Counted from the stretch's first letter, positions 6,748 to 15,746 are shown. The stretch: 47,028 nucleotides of DNA from CAZYMF01 sp964648215 (GCA_964648215.1 CAZYMF010000015.1:1-47028); one strand, 5' to 3'. Numbers and translations: made by a program. Notes: generated by a model not told the origin, from the sequence alone.

Positions 6748-8820
6748 TCAGAAGAGCTGCCGCCTGAACTTCAGGTAGAACAGCTCGTGGTCGCGTTTCG
6801 TCGCTAGGCTCGTTGTTCCCGAGGAGTCGGACCCGTACACGCTGCCGCCGACGGTCAGGTCCACCTTGCCGATCGTCCACACCCAGGAGGCGTTGGCGGC
6901 GTAGGCGTCGGTGTCGACGAGCCCCGTCTGGTGCGAGTAGGAGCCGCCCAGCGAGACGTACATGTTGCGGCTGAACAGCCGCCTCTGAATGTTGCCCGAT
7001 CCCGACTCGGTCTCCTCGGTGTAGGAGGTGGGGTAGCTCGTCGAGGTGCCGCGGGGGTGGTGCTTGTTCAGGTACGTGGCGGTGGCGTAGACGCTCGTCG
7101 TCGCGCTCAAGGAAGCCACGTACTGCAGCTCCGCCCGCCAGGCCTGGTACGGGCTGACGTCCCACTGCAGGTCCTGGTACTCGCCGCGCACGCGCAGCGG
7201 GCCGAGGAGAAGGATGGCGCCCGTGGTGTAGGTGGTGGAGTCGATCGGCGAGCCGGGGAAGGTTCCGGACAGGACGTCCGAGCGCAGCGCCAGATAGCTG
7301 AAGTACGGGGTGAGGAGGCGGTTGAACATCTCCAGGCTGGCATTGCTGCCGTAGGTGTCGATGCGCAGATCGAAGGTCCCGGAGACGGCGTAGGAGACGA
7401 GGAAGTCGTAGGTGCCCGGCACGACGAACTCCGGGGGCAGGGTGAGGACCTGGATCTCGACGGTGTTGTCGATCGGGGTGACGACGTAGTTGACGTTCTC
7501 CTGCAACAGGATCGCCTGGAACGGCGGCAGGGGCGACTTGAGATAGACGACGATGCTCGACGGCTCCACGTTCTGACCGCTCAAGGTGAAGGCCTGCTGC
7601 GGCACCGAGATCCCCGAGTGCGGCTCGTTGATGAAGTCGGTCTGGCCGCTGTTGCTGGTCTCGCTGCGGCCGACGTTGACTCCGACCAGCAGCCGGCTGT
7701 GCCACGGGACCAGCTTGGTGTAGTTGACCGCCAGCGCGTTGGACAAGGTGGTCGACTCGCCGCCCGACGACGAGTTGTCGTCGTGCAGGAACGTGTAGGT
7801 GGTGTCGAGGCTCTCGTAGAGGCGGTGGACGACGTCGAGCTGGATGTTCTTGTCGACATTCGACAGGTCCTGGGTGACGCCCCTGTTGGCGTCGTGGATG
7901 GTGCCGGAGTTGTCCTGGTAGCGGTAGGAGACGTCGCTGCGGAAGTTGTAGGGCAGATACGCGGAGAGCTGCTCGTACCAGGCGAGCTGGTCGTTCTGGA
8001 AGCGTCCGGAGAGCGCGCTCCGCTGGTCGAAGGAGTTCTGCGTCAGGTTCGAGCTCAGACGCACCCGCTTGAGGTTGACCATGTTACCCAACAGGTACTG
8101 GGTCTGGCTGCCGTCGAGCCCTTGATTGTTGCTGAACCAGGAGGGGTTGAACGCGCCGGTGACGGACAGCTCGTTGCCGTTCGTGTAGCGCTTGAAGTAC
8201 TCGCCGTCCAGGTTGAATCTGGTCACGTCGGAGGAGACGCCGCTCGAGTCGATGGAGTCGTTGCTGTAGCCGGTGTGAAAGAAGTACGGTTTCTGCCGGT
8301 AGCGGAACGAGGCGCTGCGAGTGTTCTCGATGCTGTTGTGCTGGGTCGCGGCCTGCTCCTTGAACAACGGCTCGTAGCGGGCGGCCCCCAGGGTGAGGTT
8401 GTAGGGATGCTCGGGCAGAAAGAAGAGCTTGATGCCGTATTCCCACCCCGACCCGTACATCCACCCGGGGTTTTCGACCAAGGAGGAGTTGTAGTCCTCC
8501 TGTTTCGTCACCCCGGAGATGGAGAAGCGGTACTGGAGGAAGCGGGGATGATAGGAGTAGCCGTTCGAGTACACGGTGATCTTCTCGCGCAGGAAGATGT
8601 CCTCCCAGCGCGAGGATCGCGCCTCGTTGTGCAGATTGTCCCGCTCGTACGAGGTGAACTGATCGAAATAGGCCCCGTTCTCGAACGGCCTCGGGATGAA
8701 GTCCCTCCAGTCGGCGAAGGCGAATGAAGACGACAAGCTCACCGCCGCACACAGGAGGAGGACCATCCTGGAACGCAAACGGACTGCCTGCCCCGACCTC
8801 GCCCGCATCCCCGCCTTCAT
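6748..8820 (-). CDS. Outer-membrane beta-barrel porin of a porin-cytochrome conduit
   Basis: 690 residues, from an ATG that overlaps the pentaheme gene's stop (ATGA), implying translational coupling. A signal peptide ends FAFA before 'DWRDFIPRPFENGAYFD'. The mature protein is made of alternating aromatic/polar beta strands with short turns and ends in Phe ('FYLKFRRQLF'), the usual outer-membrane assembly signal. A central segment (about residues 380-470) looks like a globular plug or periplasmic domain. It is not obviously MtrB or PioB by sequence. Length, strand content and the adjoining heme lipoprotein match porin-cytochrome (Pcc/Ext-like) systems, in which the barrel sheathes heme proteins crossing the outer membrane. 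I infer the role from this context. Confidence 0.82.
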   Translation of the reverse strand: MKAGMRARSGQAVRLRSRMVLLLCAAVSLSSSFAFADWRDFIPRPFENGAYFDQFTSYERDNLHNEARSSRWEDIFLREKITVYSNGYSYHPRFLQYRFSISGVTKQEDYNSSLVENPGWMYGSGWEYGIKLFFLPEHPYNLTLGAARYEPLFKEQAATQHNSIENTRSASFRYRQKPYFFHTGYSNDSIDSSGVSSDVTRFNLDGEYFKRYTNGNELSVTGAFNPSWFSNNQGLDGSQTQYLLGNMVNLKRVRLSSNLTQNSFDQRSALSGRFQNDQLAWYEQLSAYLPYNFRSDVSYRYQDNSGTIHDANRGVTQDLSNVDKNIQLDVVHRLYESLDTTYTFLHDDNSSSGGESTTLSNALAVNYTKLVPWHSRLLVGVNVGRSETSNSGQTDFINEPHSGISVPQQAFTLSGQNVEPSSIVVYLKSPLPPFQAILLQENVNYVVTPIDNTVEIQVLTLPPEFVVPGTYDFLVSYAVSGTFDLRIDTYGSNASLEMFNRLLTPYFSYLALRSDVLSGTFPGSPIDSTTYTTGAILLLGPLRVRGEYQDLQWDVSPYQAWRAELQYVASLSATTSVYATATYLNKHHPRGTSTSYPTSYTEETESGSGNIQRRLFSRNMYVSLGGSYSHQTGLVDTDAYAANASWVWTIGKVDLTVGGSVYGSDSSGTTSLATKRDHELFYLKFRRQLF

Positions 8821-9350
8821 TTCAGCAAGTACTTCTTGTCGGACATGTGTGCGTCGTGACAGGTCGTGCAATTGCCCTCGACGCCCGCGTGCGCGCTGTC
8901 CTTGTCCAGGTCTCGGCGCTGGTGGCAGTGGAGACAGAACTGGCCGGATGCCGACACCAGCATGTAACGGTAGCGTGAGCTGTGCGGGTCATGGCACACC
9001 AGGCACCCGCCCGAGGCCAGCGGACCGTGGATGTACTTCTTGTTCAGGTTGAACTGGTGGCACTTGAAGCAGAGCTTGTCGGGCGGGGCGACGAGGGCGT
9101 TGCTTGCGCCCGGCTGGTGGCAAGCGTTGCACAGCCGGGCGGCGTACGGCCCGTGCTCGAAGTAGCCGACCCGTTGCGGCTGACCGCCGTGGGCCGCGGC
9201 CGCGATCTGTCCCGGCGGCGCCTCGGCCTGTTCGAGCGGCGGCACGCCGTCGAAGACGGTGCTGAGGACCTCGTGGCGCGACGCCGCGTTGCACCCGATC
9301 CACAGCACCGCCGACGCGGCAAGACATGCGGTCGCCGTCCAGAACTTCAT
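8817..9350 (-). CDS. Pentaheme c-type cytochrome lipoprotein
   Basis: 177 residues. The signal peptide ends in a lipobox-like WIGC, so it should be acylated at Cys20. Five heme motifs follow in about 100 residues: CNACH, CFKCH, CLVCH, CLHCH and CTTCH. The tight spacing suggests a stacked heme wire. Its 3' end overlaps the start of the porin by four bases (ATGA), the strongest operon link in the region. Small heme lipoproteins encoded beside an outer-membrane barrel are typical of metal-reducing or metal-oxidising porin-cytochrome complexes. That makes this the likely heme component inside or next to the barrel. No strong ribosome site is visible. Confidence 0.88.
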   Translation of the reverse strand: MKFWTATACLAASAVLWIGCNAASRHEVLSTVFDGVPPLEQAEAPPGQIAAAAHGGQPQRVGYFEHGPYAARLCNACHQPGASNALVAPPDKLCFKCHQFNLNKKYIHGPLASGGCLVCHDPHSSRYRYMLVSASGQFCLHCHQRRDLDKDSAHAGVEGNCTTCHDAHMSDKKYLLK

Positions 9351-9378
9351 CGAGACTCGAAAAGCAGCGGCCGGCGGC

Positions 9379-10632
9379 TCACTTTGGCTGCGCTTTCTCC
9401 CGCTCTTTCTGCCGTAGCTCCTCGATCTGCTTCATCAGCTCCGCGTCGGTGGGGTAGTGCTTGCCCTTCGCCTGTCCGAAGGCGAAAACGTTCACCCGGT
9501 GGTCGCCGAACTGGCTGGTGACGAGGATCAGGTACTTCATCTCGAAGCCGGGATCGACGTAGGGCTCGAAGTACTTCAGGTTGTCGTAGTCGATCGTCAC
9601 CTGGGCGGGCAGCAGGAAGTCGCCGGGCTTGTCACCCCCGTGCCCGAAGAACATGAGGAGCCGCCCCTGCTTGTTGAAGATCTGCACGTTGTTGAAGGAG
9701 GCGTCGACGGCATACAGGTTGTCGTCGCGGTCGAGGGCGATCCCCTTGGGCCGGGCGAAGTGCCCGAAGTTGTCGCCGGGGGCGCCGAAGGCCCGCTTGA
9801 AGTGGCCGTCGCGGTCGAACTTGACCACCTGAAACCGGCCGATGTCGGTGACGTAGAGGTAGCCTTCGTGGTCGAAGGCGAGGTTGGTCGGACGATCGAG
9901 GCGCTCGGAAGGCTCTCCCTTGTCGCCGATGGTCTTGATCATCTCGCCGCTCTGCTTGTCGAAGACCTTCACCAGCCCGTTGTCGGGGTCGGCGACGTAG
10001 ACGCGGTCCTCGAAAGCCACCGCATCGACGGGCCGCCAGGCGCCGGGCGCTCCGTAGGCCTTGACGTACTCGTCGTTCTTGTCGAAGACGACGACCTGGC
10101 CGCGGACGGGATCGGCCACGTACTTGGTGCCGTCGGGCGTGATGCTGATGTTGATCGGCTGCGAGAGCTTGCCGGGACCGACCGCGCCCTTGAGATAGCC
10201 GAAGGTCTTGCGCTCGAGGTCGAGGACGGCGACCGTCGCGTTGGTATCGCAGACGTAGATCTTGCCGTCGTAGATGGCGACGCCGTACGGTTTGTCCAGC
10301 CGGACGTCCTGCTTCTCGCCGACGACGAAGCGATTGAAGGCGGATTGTTCCTCGATATCCCGCAGCCCGGTGTAGGAGCGCAGGTACTGGACGCGGGGAA
10401 GCTCGGGGGCGGACGGAAAGAAGATCGGGGCGTGCAGCGCCTTGTGGACCGGCGTGCTGCAGCCGGCCAACAGGACCAGAGCCGCGGCGGCGGCACCGCG
10501 CGAAACGACTCGCGGCCATCTCCGTCTCGCGGCCGCAGGCTCACGCGAGAACCGTTGTCGGTGGCTGGAAGCCTCCCTGGGGATCACGCCGGCACCTCGT
10601 AGCCATCGACAGAAACGGGCAGTCGGAAACAT
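9379..10632 (-). CDS. NHL-repeat beta-propeller lipoprotein, first gene of the porin operon
   Basis: 417 residues from the ATG. A GTG at 10587, preceded by GAGGTG five bases away, is a good alternative start. The lipobox LLAGC lies about residue 57 from the ATG. About six NHL blades follow ('IYVCDTNATVAVLD', 'KYVADPVRGQVVVF', 'VYVADPDNGLVKVF', 'LYVTDIGRFQVVKF', 'LYAVDASFNNVQIF'). The tail is charged and helical (EELRQKEREKAQPK). It is paralogous to the NHL protein at 5646. It is the first gene after the terminator at 10690-10722 and is followed after 28 bases by the pentaheme gene. The two NHL genes bracket the pentaheme-porin pair, suggesting two propellers serve one conduit. Confidence 0.85.
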   Translation of the reverse strand: MFPTARFCRWLRGAGVIPREASSHRQRFSREPAAARRRWPRVVSRGAAAAALVLLAGCSTPVHKALHAPIFFPSAPELPRVQYLRSYTGLRDIEEQSAFNRFVVGEKQDVRLDKPYGVAIYDGKIYVCDTNATVAVLDLERKTFGYLKGAVGPGKLSQPINISITPDGTKYVADPVRGQVVVFDKNDEYVKAYGAPGAWRPVDAVAFEDRVYVADPDNGLVKVFDKQSGEMIKTIGDKGEPSERLDRPTNLAFDHEGYLYVTDIGRFQVVKFDRDGHFKRAFGAPGDNFGHFARPKGIALDRDDNLYAVDASFNNVQIFNKQGRLLMFFGHGGDKPGDFLLPAQVTIDYDNLKYFEPYVDPGFEMKYLILVTSQFGDHRVNVFAFGQAKGKHYPTDAELMKQIEELRQKEREKAQPK

Positions 10633-10689
10633 CGGATCAGCTTATCATCATTGCCGCGAGGATGAAGAGGAAGAAGGGACCGCGGGGGG

Positions 10690-10722
10690 AAAACAAAGGG
10701 GGAATGTCGCCATTCCCCCCTT
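10690..10722 (-). terminator. Intrinsic terminator after the tetraheme cytochrome gene
   Basis: On the minus strand an 11- to 12-bp stem (AAGGGGGGAATG / CATTCCCCCTTT) with a GCGA loop runs into TTTGTTTTCC. Both the stem and the T-rich tail are good. It lies 24 bases beyond the stop of the gene at 10746-11576 and separates it from the NHL-pentaheme-porin unit, which must then have its own promoter. Confidence 0.75.
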
Positions 10723-10745
10723 GTGACTGCAAGCGAGACTTCTTG

Positions 10746-11576
10746 TTACGGCGTGGCGGAGCCTGGGTCGGTGCCCTTGTCGTGGCAGGTCAGGCAGAGC
10801 TGGCTGTTGACGTCGGAGCGCCAGAGCAGGGTCTCGCCGGTGTTGCCCTTGTTGTGCACGGAGTGGCAGGTGGCGCACTCCATCTGGGTGTTGCCGGCGC
10901 CGAGCAGGTGGTCGCGCACGGTGCCGGCGGCGCCGAGGGTGGCGGTGTCGGCCGAGCGGATCTCGGTGTCCACCGCCTGCACCGCATCGTAGTCGAAGCC
11001 GATGGGGTGGTGGTTGCCGAGGTAGTTGTCCTTGCCGATGATGTAGGTGGCGCCGATGAAGGCGGTGCCGGTGCTCACCGAGGCGGCCGGCTGGTCGGAG
11101 TTGCCGTAGGAGTTCACCGCCACGCTGCCGTCATGGCAGCTCAGGCACAGCAGCGAGACGCTGCCCGGCTCCATGCCGTTCTGGATGGCCTGCGAGGCCT
11201 TCGACCCCGTCGTCGGCGCGCCCGGGCCGTTCTGGTACATGGTGTAGGAGGCGTAGTTGCCGGTCAGCTCGTGGTTCCACAGGGGCAGGTAGTCGAAGGC
11301 GTCGGGCGCCTGCGGGCCACTGCCGATGCCGAGCCCCGGGCCGCCGTTGGCCGGGCTGAGCTTGTAGGTGTTGTGCGGCGCGTGACAGAAGATGCAGATT
11401 CGATTCAAGCTGTCGGCCGGGTTGGTGTAGTTCATCCCGTTGTGGGCGGAGCCGAGGTCGTGGACGGTGCCGTTGATTCCCGCTCCGGGCACGTAGGTGC
11501 CGGTGAAGGCCCAAGCGCTAGAGGCGAGGCACAGCGCGAGAGCGAAGGCCAGGAGTCCTTGCGCGTATCTTTTCAT
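10746..11576 (-). CDS. Tetraheme c-type cytochrome, exported; paralogue of the one at 1384
   Basis: 276 residues. The second of two adjacent ATGs is chosen because GGAGG then has a four-base spacer. The signal peptide is MKRYAQGLLAFALALCLASSAWA. The four heme motifs are CIFCH, CLSCH, CATCH and CLTCH, with the doubled 'CIFCHAPHN' and 'CATCHSVHN' forms. The last 170 residues match the plus-strand paralogue almost position for position; the N-terminal third differs, with an extra heme-proximal 'HNTYKLSP' segment here. It probably shuttles electrons in the periplasm or outside the cell. It follows the octaheme PKD cytochrome after a hairpin (11622-11648) and ends at a good terminator. Confidence 0.87.
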   Translation of the reverse strand: MKRYAQGLLAFALALCLASSAWAFTGTYVPGAGINGTVHDLGSAHNGMNYTNPADSLNRICIFCHAPHNTYKLSPANGGPGLGIGSGPQAPDAFDYLPLWNHELTGNYASYTMYQNGPGAPTTGSKASQAIQNGMEPGSVSLLCLSCHDGSVAVNSYGNSDQPAASVSTGTAFIGATYIIGKDNYLGNHHPIGFDYDAVQAVDTEIRSADTATLGAAGTVRDHLLGAGNTQMECATCHSVHNKGNTGETLLWRSDVNSQLCLTCHDKGTDPGSATP

Positions 11577-11621
11577 CATTCCTCCAATCAGTCTCATCGT
11601 TCGCATTTGCTCCATCCTGGG

Positions 11622-11648
11622 GGGAGGGCAGGCGCTGCCTGCCCTCCC
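11622..11648 (-). terminator. Perfect 12-bp hairpin between octaheme and tetraheme cytochrome genes
   Basis: GGGAGGGCAGGC pairs with GCCTGCCCTCCC around a three-base loop, just 3' of the octaheme stop on the minus strand. No T-tract follows, so complete termination is doubtful. It could attenuate read-through or stabilise the upstream message. Confidence 0.4.
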
Positions 11649-11656
11649 GTCGCCTC

Positions 11657-14433
11657 TCAGGGATTCGCGCTGATGTCATTCCCCGCGCTGCTGGGTCCGA
11701 CCGTGATCGGGCCGGTCACCGGGAAGGTGAAGCCGGACGCGGTGACCGTCAGGTTGTACGAGCCTGGCCGCAGCGAGCCGGCGCTGTAGAGGCCGTTGAC
11801 GGCGGTGTAGGCCGTCTTGACCACGGCGTTGGTGGTGGAGTCTTTGACGGTGACCTGTGCCGAGGCCACCGGCGTGGAGCCGTCGTTCTCGTACACCGTG
11901 CCGCCGATGGTGAAGTAGGACACGGTCACGATGCAGGTCCGGATGCTTTGCTGCCCGATGTTGTCGAGGGCCTTCTGCACGATCTTGTAGGTACCCGGAC
12001 CCTTGTAGGTGTGGTTGAAGGTGGTGGCGGGTCCACCCTGTGCCAGCAGGCTGCCGTCACCCCAGACGACGGTGACCTTGCTGACCAGGTTGTCGTCGGT
12101 GGAGGTGTCCGCCAGGCTGGCGCTCCAGTCGTCGGCCAGGATCGAGCCGCACGCCGTCCCGTCCACCGTCGGCCCCAGATCCGGCGTGGCCACGTTGACG
12201 GTCTTGGTTGCGGTCGTGCTGCCGGTCCCGTACTGGGTCACGGTCAAGGTGATCGTCTTCGATCCGCCGGTGGCGTAGGTGTGCGAGGTGGTTGCCCCCG
12301 AACCCGTCGCCGACCCGTCGCCCCAATCCCAGGAGTACACGCTGCAGGGACCGTTGCTGCAGGTCGCCGCGGCGAAGACGGTGACGTTGAGCGTGTTCGG
12401 GCTGCCCAGCGTGTAGCTGAAGTTGACGATGGGCAGGTTGTTGTGGATGTCCTCCGCCAAGTCGGCGAGCTCCGCCTTGGTGAAGTACGGCGCTTCGGGT
12501 ATTGCCGCCCCGGCTCCGGCCGAACCGCCGTGGCACTGGCCGCAGGCCAGGTCGAGGTCGATCCAGACGGCCTTGGTGAAGCTTCCGTCCGGTGCCGTGT
12601 TGGCCAGGCCGGACAACACGCAGGAGTCGCCGGCACCCGGGCACGCGCTGTTCGACGTGCAAGAGGTTGCCGTATCGATCAGGCAGTGGCCGAGACTTGC
12701 CGGGATCGTCGAGTAGGAAGGATCGACGTTGATGCGGAAGAAGTGCTCTCCGCCCGGCATGTGGCACACGGCGCAGGGGTTGCCATCGTCGAGCGGCGTG
12801 CCGGTGCCCGAGGGATGCTTGAAGCCGTGGTTCACCGTTGTCACGCCCGTCGTCTCGTCGTAGCTTCCCTGTCCCTCGTGGCAGCTCACGCACGACTCCA
12901 CGCCGGGACGATCGCCCGCGAATCTGGGGAGAGTGTCCGGGTCCTTGTGGACGTCGTGGCACACGGTGCAGCCGCCGCCCTCGCCCGCCGGTGACGGCGT
13001 GATCGTCGAGGGGTCGGCCATGAATTTGAAGTGCGAGGCGTACTTGCTCATGCTGCTGTCGCAGAGCTTGAAGCAGGAGTCGCCGACGCCGGTGCAGTCG
13101 GCATCCTCGGCACACGCCGTCGCCGTGTCGATCGCGCAGTAGCCGACCTTCTGGCAGATGCCGCCGACGGTCATGCAGTCGACGTCGGCCGAGCACATCA
13201 CGGTGGCGTCGTTGGCGCACACGCCGGGCACGGCCGCCGGAACGATCGACAGCGGCGAGCAGCCGATCTCGTCCCAGGTGCCGGTGAATTGCCCGTGCGG
13301 GCTGTTCAGGTACTGATAGACGGGGCCGTGGCTGTCGAAGCCGAATGAGCCGTGGCTGTAGCCGACGGCCAGCTTGGTGCCCGGCGAGTCCATGTTCTCC
13401 GGCACGCCGCTCTTCTCCTGCCGGTGGCAGGCGGCGCACATGGCGGTCTTGTCACCGCCGGTCGAGATCCCTCCCTCGGGGAAGGTTGCGTGGCCGTTGT
13501 TGGTCGCCACGTGGCAGCGGGCGCACTGGATGCCGAAGCGATCCCAGGAAGAGTACACGTTGGTGTCGGCCGCGAACGAGATGCCGTCGTAGGTGTAAGC
13601 GCCAACGCCGCCCTTGAGGCAGACTCCGTTCGTGGTGGTGACACAATCGTTGGCGATTCCGGCTCCGAAGCTCACCGCGGGCTCTTTGTTGAGGTCCAGC
13701 GCGGTATCGCTGCTCCAGCCCGTCGCGTGGCAGCGACCGCAGCTATAGCTGGTGCCGTCGACGGTGCCGCGCGGTGTCCACGGGCCGTCTCCCATCCAGC
13801 CGTCGTAGATCCAGTAGAGCAGCTTGCCGTTGACCAGGGCGGTTGCCCAGTCCACGGGAGCCGTGCCGCCGGCGTTGACCTCGCCGTAAGGAGTCCCGGT
13901 CGGATCGATCTGCGGCGTTCCCGGGGTCACCTTGCGCAGCATGTTCCGGTGGCCGGCGTCGAGGTAGTCTTCCTTTGCCGCGACCGGGTCGTGGCTGGCC
14001 ATGTACTCCTCGTTGTGGCAGCGCAGGCAGCCGTTGTTGCCGACGTACCACGGGAGTCCGCTCATGCTCAGACCCGTGCCGTAGTCGGGATCGTCCGTCG
14101 TCCACGAGTTGGCGTTGCAGCTGTGGTTGTACGAGCTGNNNNNNNNNNNNNNNNNNNNNNNNNNNNNNNNNNNNNNNNNNNNNNNNNNNNNNNNNNNNNN
14201 NNNNNNNNNNNNNNNNNNNNNNNNNNNNNNNNNNNNNNGAAGGCGGCCGGCGGCGCAACGCAGTAGTAGTCCGACGGCAGAACCCAGGCGCCGGTGGTCG
14301 GATCCTGCAACGCTGCGTCGTTGTTGAAGGTCGCCCGGGCGCTTCCTGCGGCCAGCGCCACACAGGCAGCCACAGCGAGTGCTGCCCTGAGCGGGGCCCC
14401 GGTGAAAAAGGGTCGTCTTCTCACACTCTTCAT
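11657..14433 (-). CDS. Secreted octaheme cytochrome c with Cys-rich repeats, two PKD domains and a CnaB-like tail (split by assembly gap)
   Basis: The ATG at 14433 follows AAGGAG and starts a signal peptide (MKSVRRRPFF...ARA). The frame enters the N-run as 'DYYCVAPPAAF' and resumes after it, in another frame, as 'SSYNHSCNANSW...GNNGCLRCH'. That is one gene with an unknown number of missing residues, not a frameshift. Eight CXXCH motifs are visible (CLRCH to CGQCH). Three copies of a Cys-rich repeat (C..DTAT.C....DC.G.GDSC) interrupt the heme region. Two PKD domains (each with 'WGDGS' and a 'HTY' strand) and a carboxypeptidase-regulatory/CnaB-like domain ('IGGTVYENDGSTP') end it. PKD and CnaB-like modules usually mediate surface adhesion. 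This suggests an extracellular cytochrome held to a surface or mineral. Confidence 0.85.
14139..14238. other. Scaffold gap of 100 N
   Basis: Exactly 100 unknown bases, the conventional placeholder for a gap of unknown size. It falls inside the N-terminal part of the octaheme cytochrome and breaks the frame artificially. Additional heme motifs may be hidden in it. Confidence 0.97.
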
Positions 14434-14578
14434 TACTCCACTCCTTTTCTGTCCTGCCGTGATCTCTTCCCCCGCGTCTCCCGCTGCGGCAAAAGCGTTG
14501 CTAATTCCTTGCATCAGCTCGCTTTTGTTTGGGAAACGCATGCTCACAGGCTTCCATCCACTATCCGACCGATTAGTA

Positions 14579-14594
14579 GGCAACATGCATACCA
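14579..14594 (-). promoter_or_regulatory. Candidate sigma-54 promoter of the octaheme cytochrome gene
   Basis: TGGTATGCATGTTGCC on the minus strand matches TGGCAYRNNNNTTGCW with T for C at the fourth base and C at the last. The predicted start is near 14568, about 135 bases before the ATG. An enhancer-like palindrome lies 96 bases upstream of that start. The sigma-54 activator gene lies about 2 kb away. Confidence 0.55.
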
Positions 14595-14655
14595 AGTAGC
14601 CGGTGCCGTAGTTCTTATCGGATGAGCACCATTGGCGGGCGATGAGGGGGGGCGG

Positions 14656-14671
14656 TGCGAGAAATCACGCA
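14656..14671. promoter_or_regulatory. Candidate activator site (palindrome shared with 16301-16316)
   Basis: TGCGAGAAATCACGCA is palindromic at 12 of 16 positions and contains the 10-mer GAAATCACGC. The same 10-mer lies in a similar 16-bp site at 16301. Each is centred about 100 bases upstream of a sigma-54-like promoter, the usual place for an NtrC-family enhancer site. The joint consensus is TGYGWGAAATCACGCR, compatible with a perfect dyad TGCGTGA-N2-TCACGCA. Confidence 0.5.
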
Positions 14672-14781
14672 GCCCGGTGGGGGAAAAGTCGCAGCCCACT
14701 GTGTGGGAAAAGCCACAGTGAGGGGCCAGAGAAACGGCGGGCGGCTCGGATTTCGGGGGGGTGTCGGCAGCGGAGGCGATA

Positions 14782-14810
14782 CGGAGCGAGGCACTTGGTG
14801 CCTCGCTCCG
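14782..14810 (-). terminator. Perfect 13-bp hairpin downstream of the monoheme cytochrome
   Basis: CGGAGCGAGGCAC pairs with GTGCCTCGCTCCG around a three-base loop, 42 bases beyond the stop at 14852. The stem is very stable but has no T-tract on either strand. It is the best candidate for transcript end between the monoheme cytochrome and the enhancer region that follows. Confidence 0.5.
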
Positions 14811-14851
14811 CGGAAAAGAGTGTCTTCAGGCCGCGCGACGGCGGCCCGAGC

Positions 14852-15217
14852 TCACTTGAAGCTCTTGATGTAGGAAACGACCGCCTTGACCTGCTCTTCG
14901 TTCAACTTCTTGCCGTACGGGGGCATGCTCGCCGCCTTGCCGACGGCCTTGCCGCCCTCCTTGATGATCTTCTCGATGTCGGCCTCGCTCTCGCCCTTGA
15001 GTGCCGTATCGAAGGGCTTCGGTGACGGCTTCAGCATCTTGCTGGCGGGTCCGTCCCCCTTGCCGCTGGCGCCGTGGCACGCCACGCAGTTCTTGGTGTA
15101 GAGCGCCTTGCCGTCTTCCGCCGCCAGCGACGTCGACGACATCGCTCCGACCATGACGCAGGCGGCGGCCAGCAAGGTGCCGGCCTCGATCCATTTGGAC
15201 AACCTTGTAGAGATCAT
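14852..15217 (-). CDS. Periplasmic monoheme class I cytochrome c
   Basis: 121 residues; the ATG has an excellent AAGGAGGAG site. The signal peptide (MISTRLSKWIEAGTLLAAACV...SLAA) ends about residue 33. CVACH at 44-48 binds one c-type heme, and Met98 in 'SMPPYG' is the expected sixth ligand. It therefore has the fold of small soluble electron shuttles. The 'YTKNCVACHGASGKGDGPA' and C-terminal 'VVSYIKSFK' patterns are typical of the family. It lies alone between two non-coding stretches and is likely transcribed by itself. It probably carries electrons between inner-membrane enzymes and the multiheme conduit. Confidence 0.9.
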   Translation of the reverse strand: MISTRLSKWIEAGTLLAAACVMVGAMSSTSLAAEDGKALYTKNCVACHGASGKGDGPASKMLKPSPKPFDTALKGESEADIEKIIKEGGKAVGKAASMPPYGKKLNEEQVKAVVSYIKSFK

Positions 15218-15746
15218 CAACACTCCTCCTTCTTCTGCTTCAGGTTGCTTCCGACAACGGTTCACAGGGAAAAGCGGGCTCCCTCGGGGGGCGCCCGGTT
15301 GTGCAGCGGGAGCCGGGGCAGTTGCCGCATGCGTTGTGGCTGCGGCAACCCGGAGCTCGGAGCGGCGAAGGTCATCGTTGCCTGCAGCGAGCGCGGTGTT
15401 TCCCCCGCCTCACGACGGATCCTCGATGTCGACGGCGCTCGGCGCGGCGTCCTTGGCGGCCGGTGTCATGCGCGGGACGACGCCCCGAAAGCGCGCCCGG
15501 CCAGGGATGCCGCTGGTTTGCGCGACGCGAGAGTGATGGGAAGGGCCGCTGACATTCGCTGTCCAATACCATCTGCGATCATGGCAGTTGTGGCGAGACG
15601 CGTAAAGTCGGGGTGGCGCGGAACACAGGCCGGTCGCCTGTACCACCAAGAGACTTCTAGCCGGTCGCACGGGTATCCTGCCTCTGTCGGCGTTTCATGA
15701 CGTCCCCGCCCCCAGGCACCTGCCTGCTGGCCGGCGGTAGCTGCAG
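15218..15746. other. 529-base non-coding stretch
   Basis: No supported gene: the open frames are short, overlap on both strands and show no family pattern. The only clear structure is an inverted repeat GTTGCCGCA / TGCGGCAAC (15321-15349, 11-base loop) about 100 bases upstream of the monoheme cytochrome start. I see no sigma-54-type promoter here. Confidence 0.5.

Larger units (their letters stand above)
14434..14851. other. Control region upstream of the octaheme cytochrome
   Basis: 418 bases without a gene. In minus-strand order it holds a strong hairpin after the monoheme cytochrome (14782-14810), a dyad CACTGTG-N10-CACAGTG (14697-14720), a 16-bp palindromic site (14656-14671), a sigma-54-like promoter (14579-14594) and a leader of about 135 bases. 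The motif (G)RGAAA recurs at 14659, 14681, 14705 and 14729, roughly every 24 bases, inside the candidate enhancer stretch. The layout fits a sigma-54 promoter with upstream activator sites. Confidence 0.55.

Noticed and set aside
14139..14238. Frameshift or gene break in the octaheme cytochrome
   Set aside because: The break coincides with a 100-N placeholder; both sides read as one secreted heme protein.
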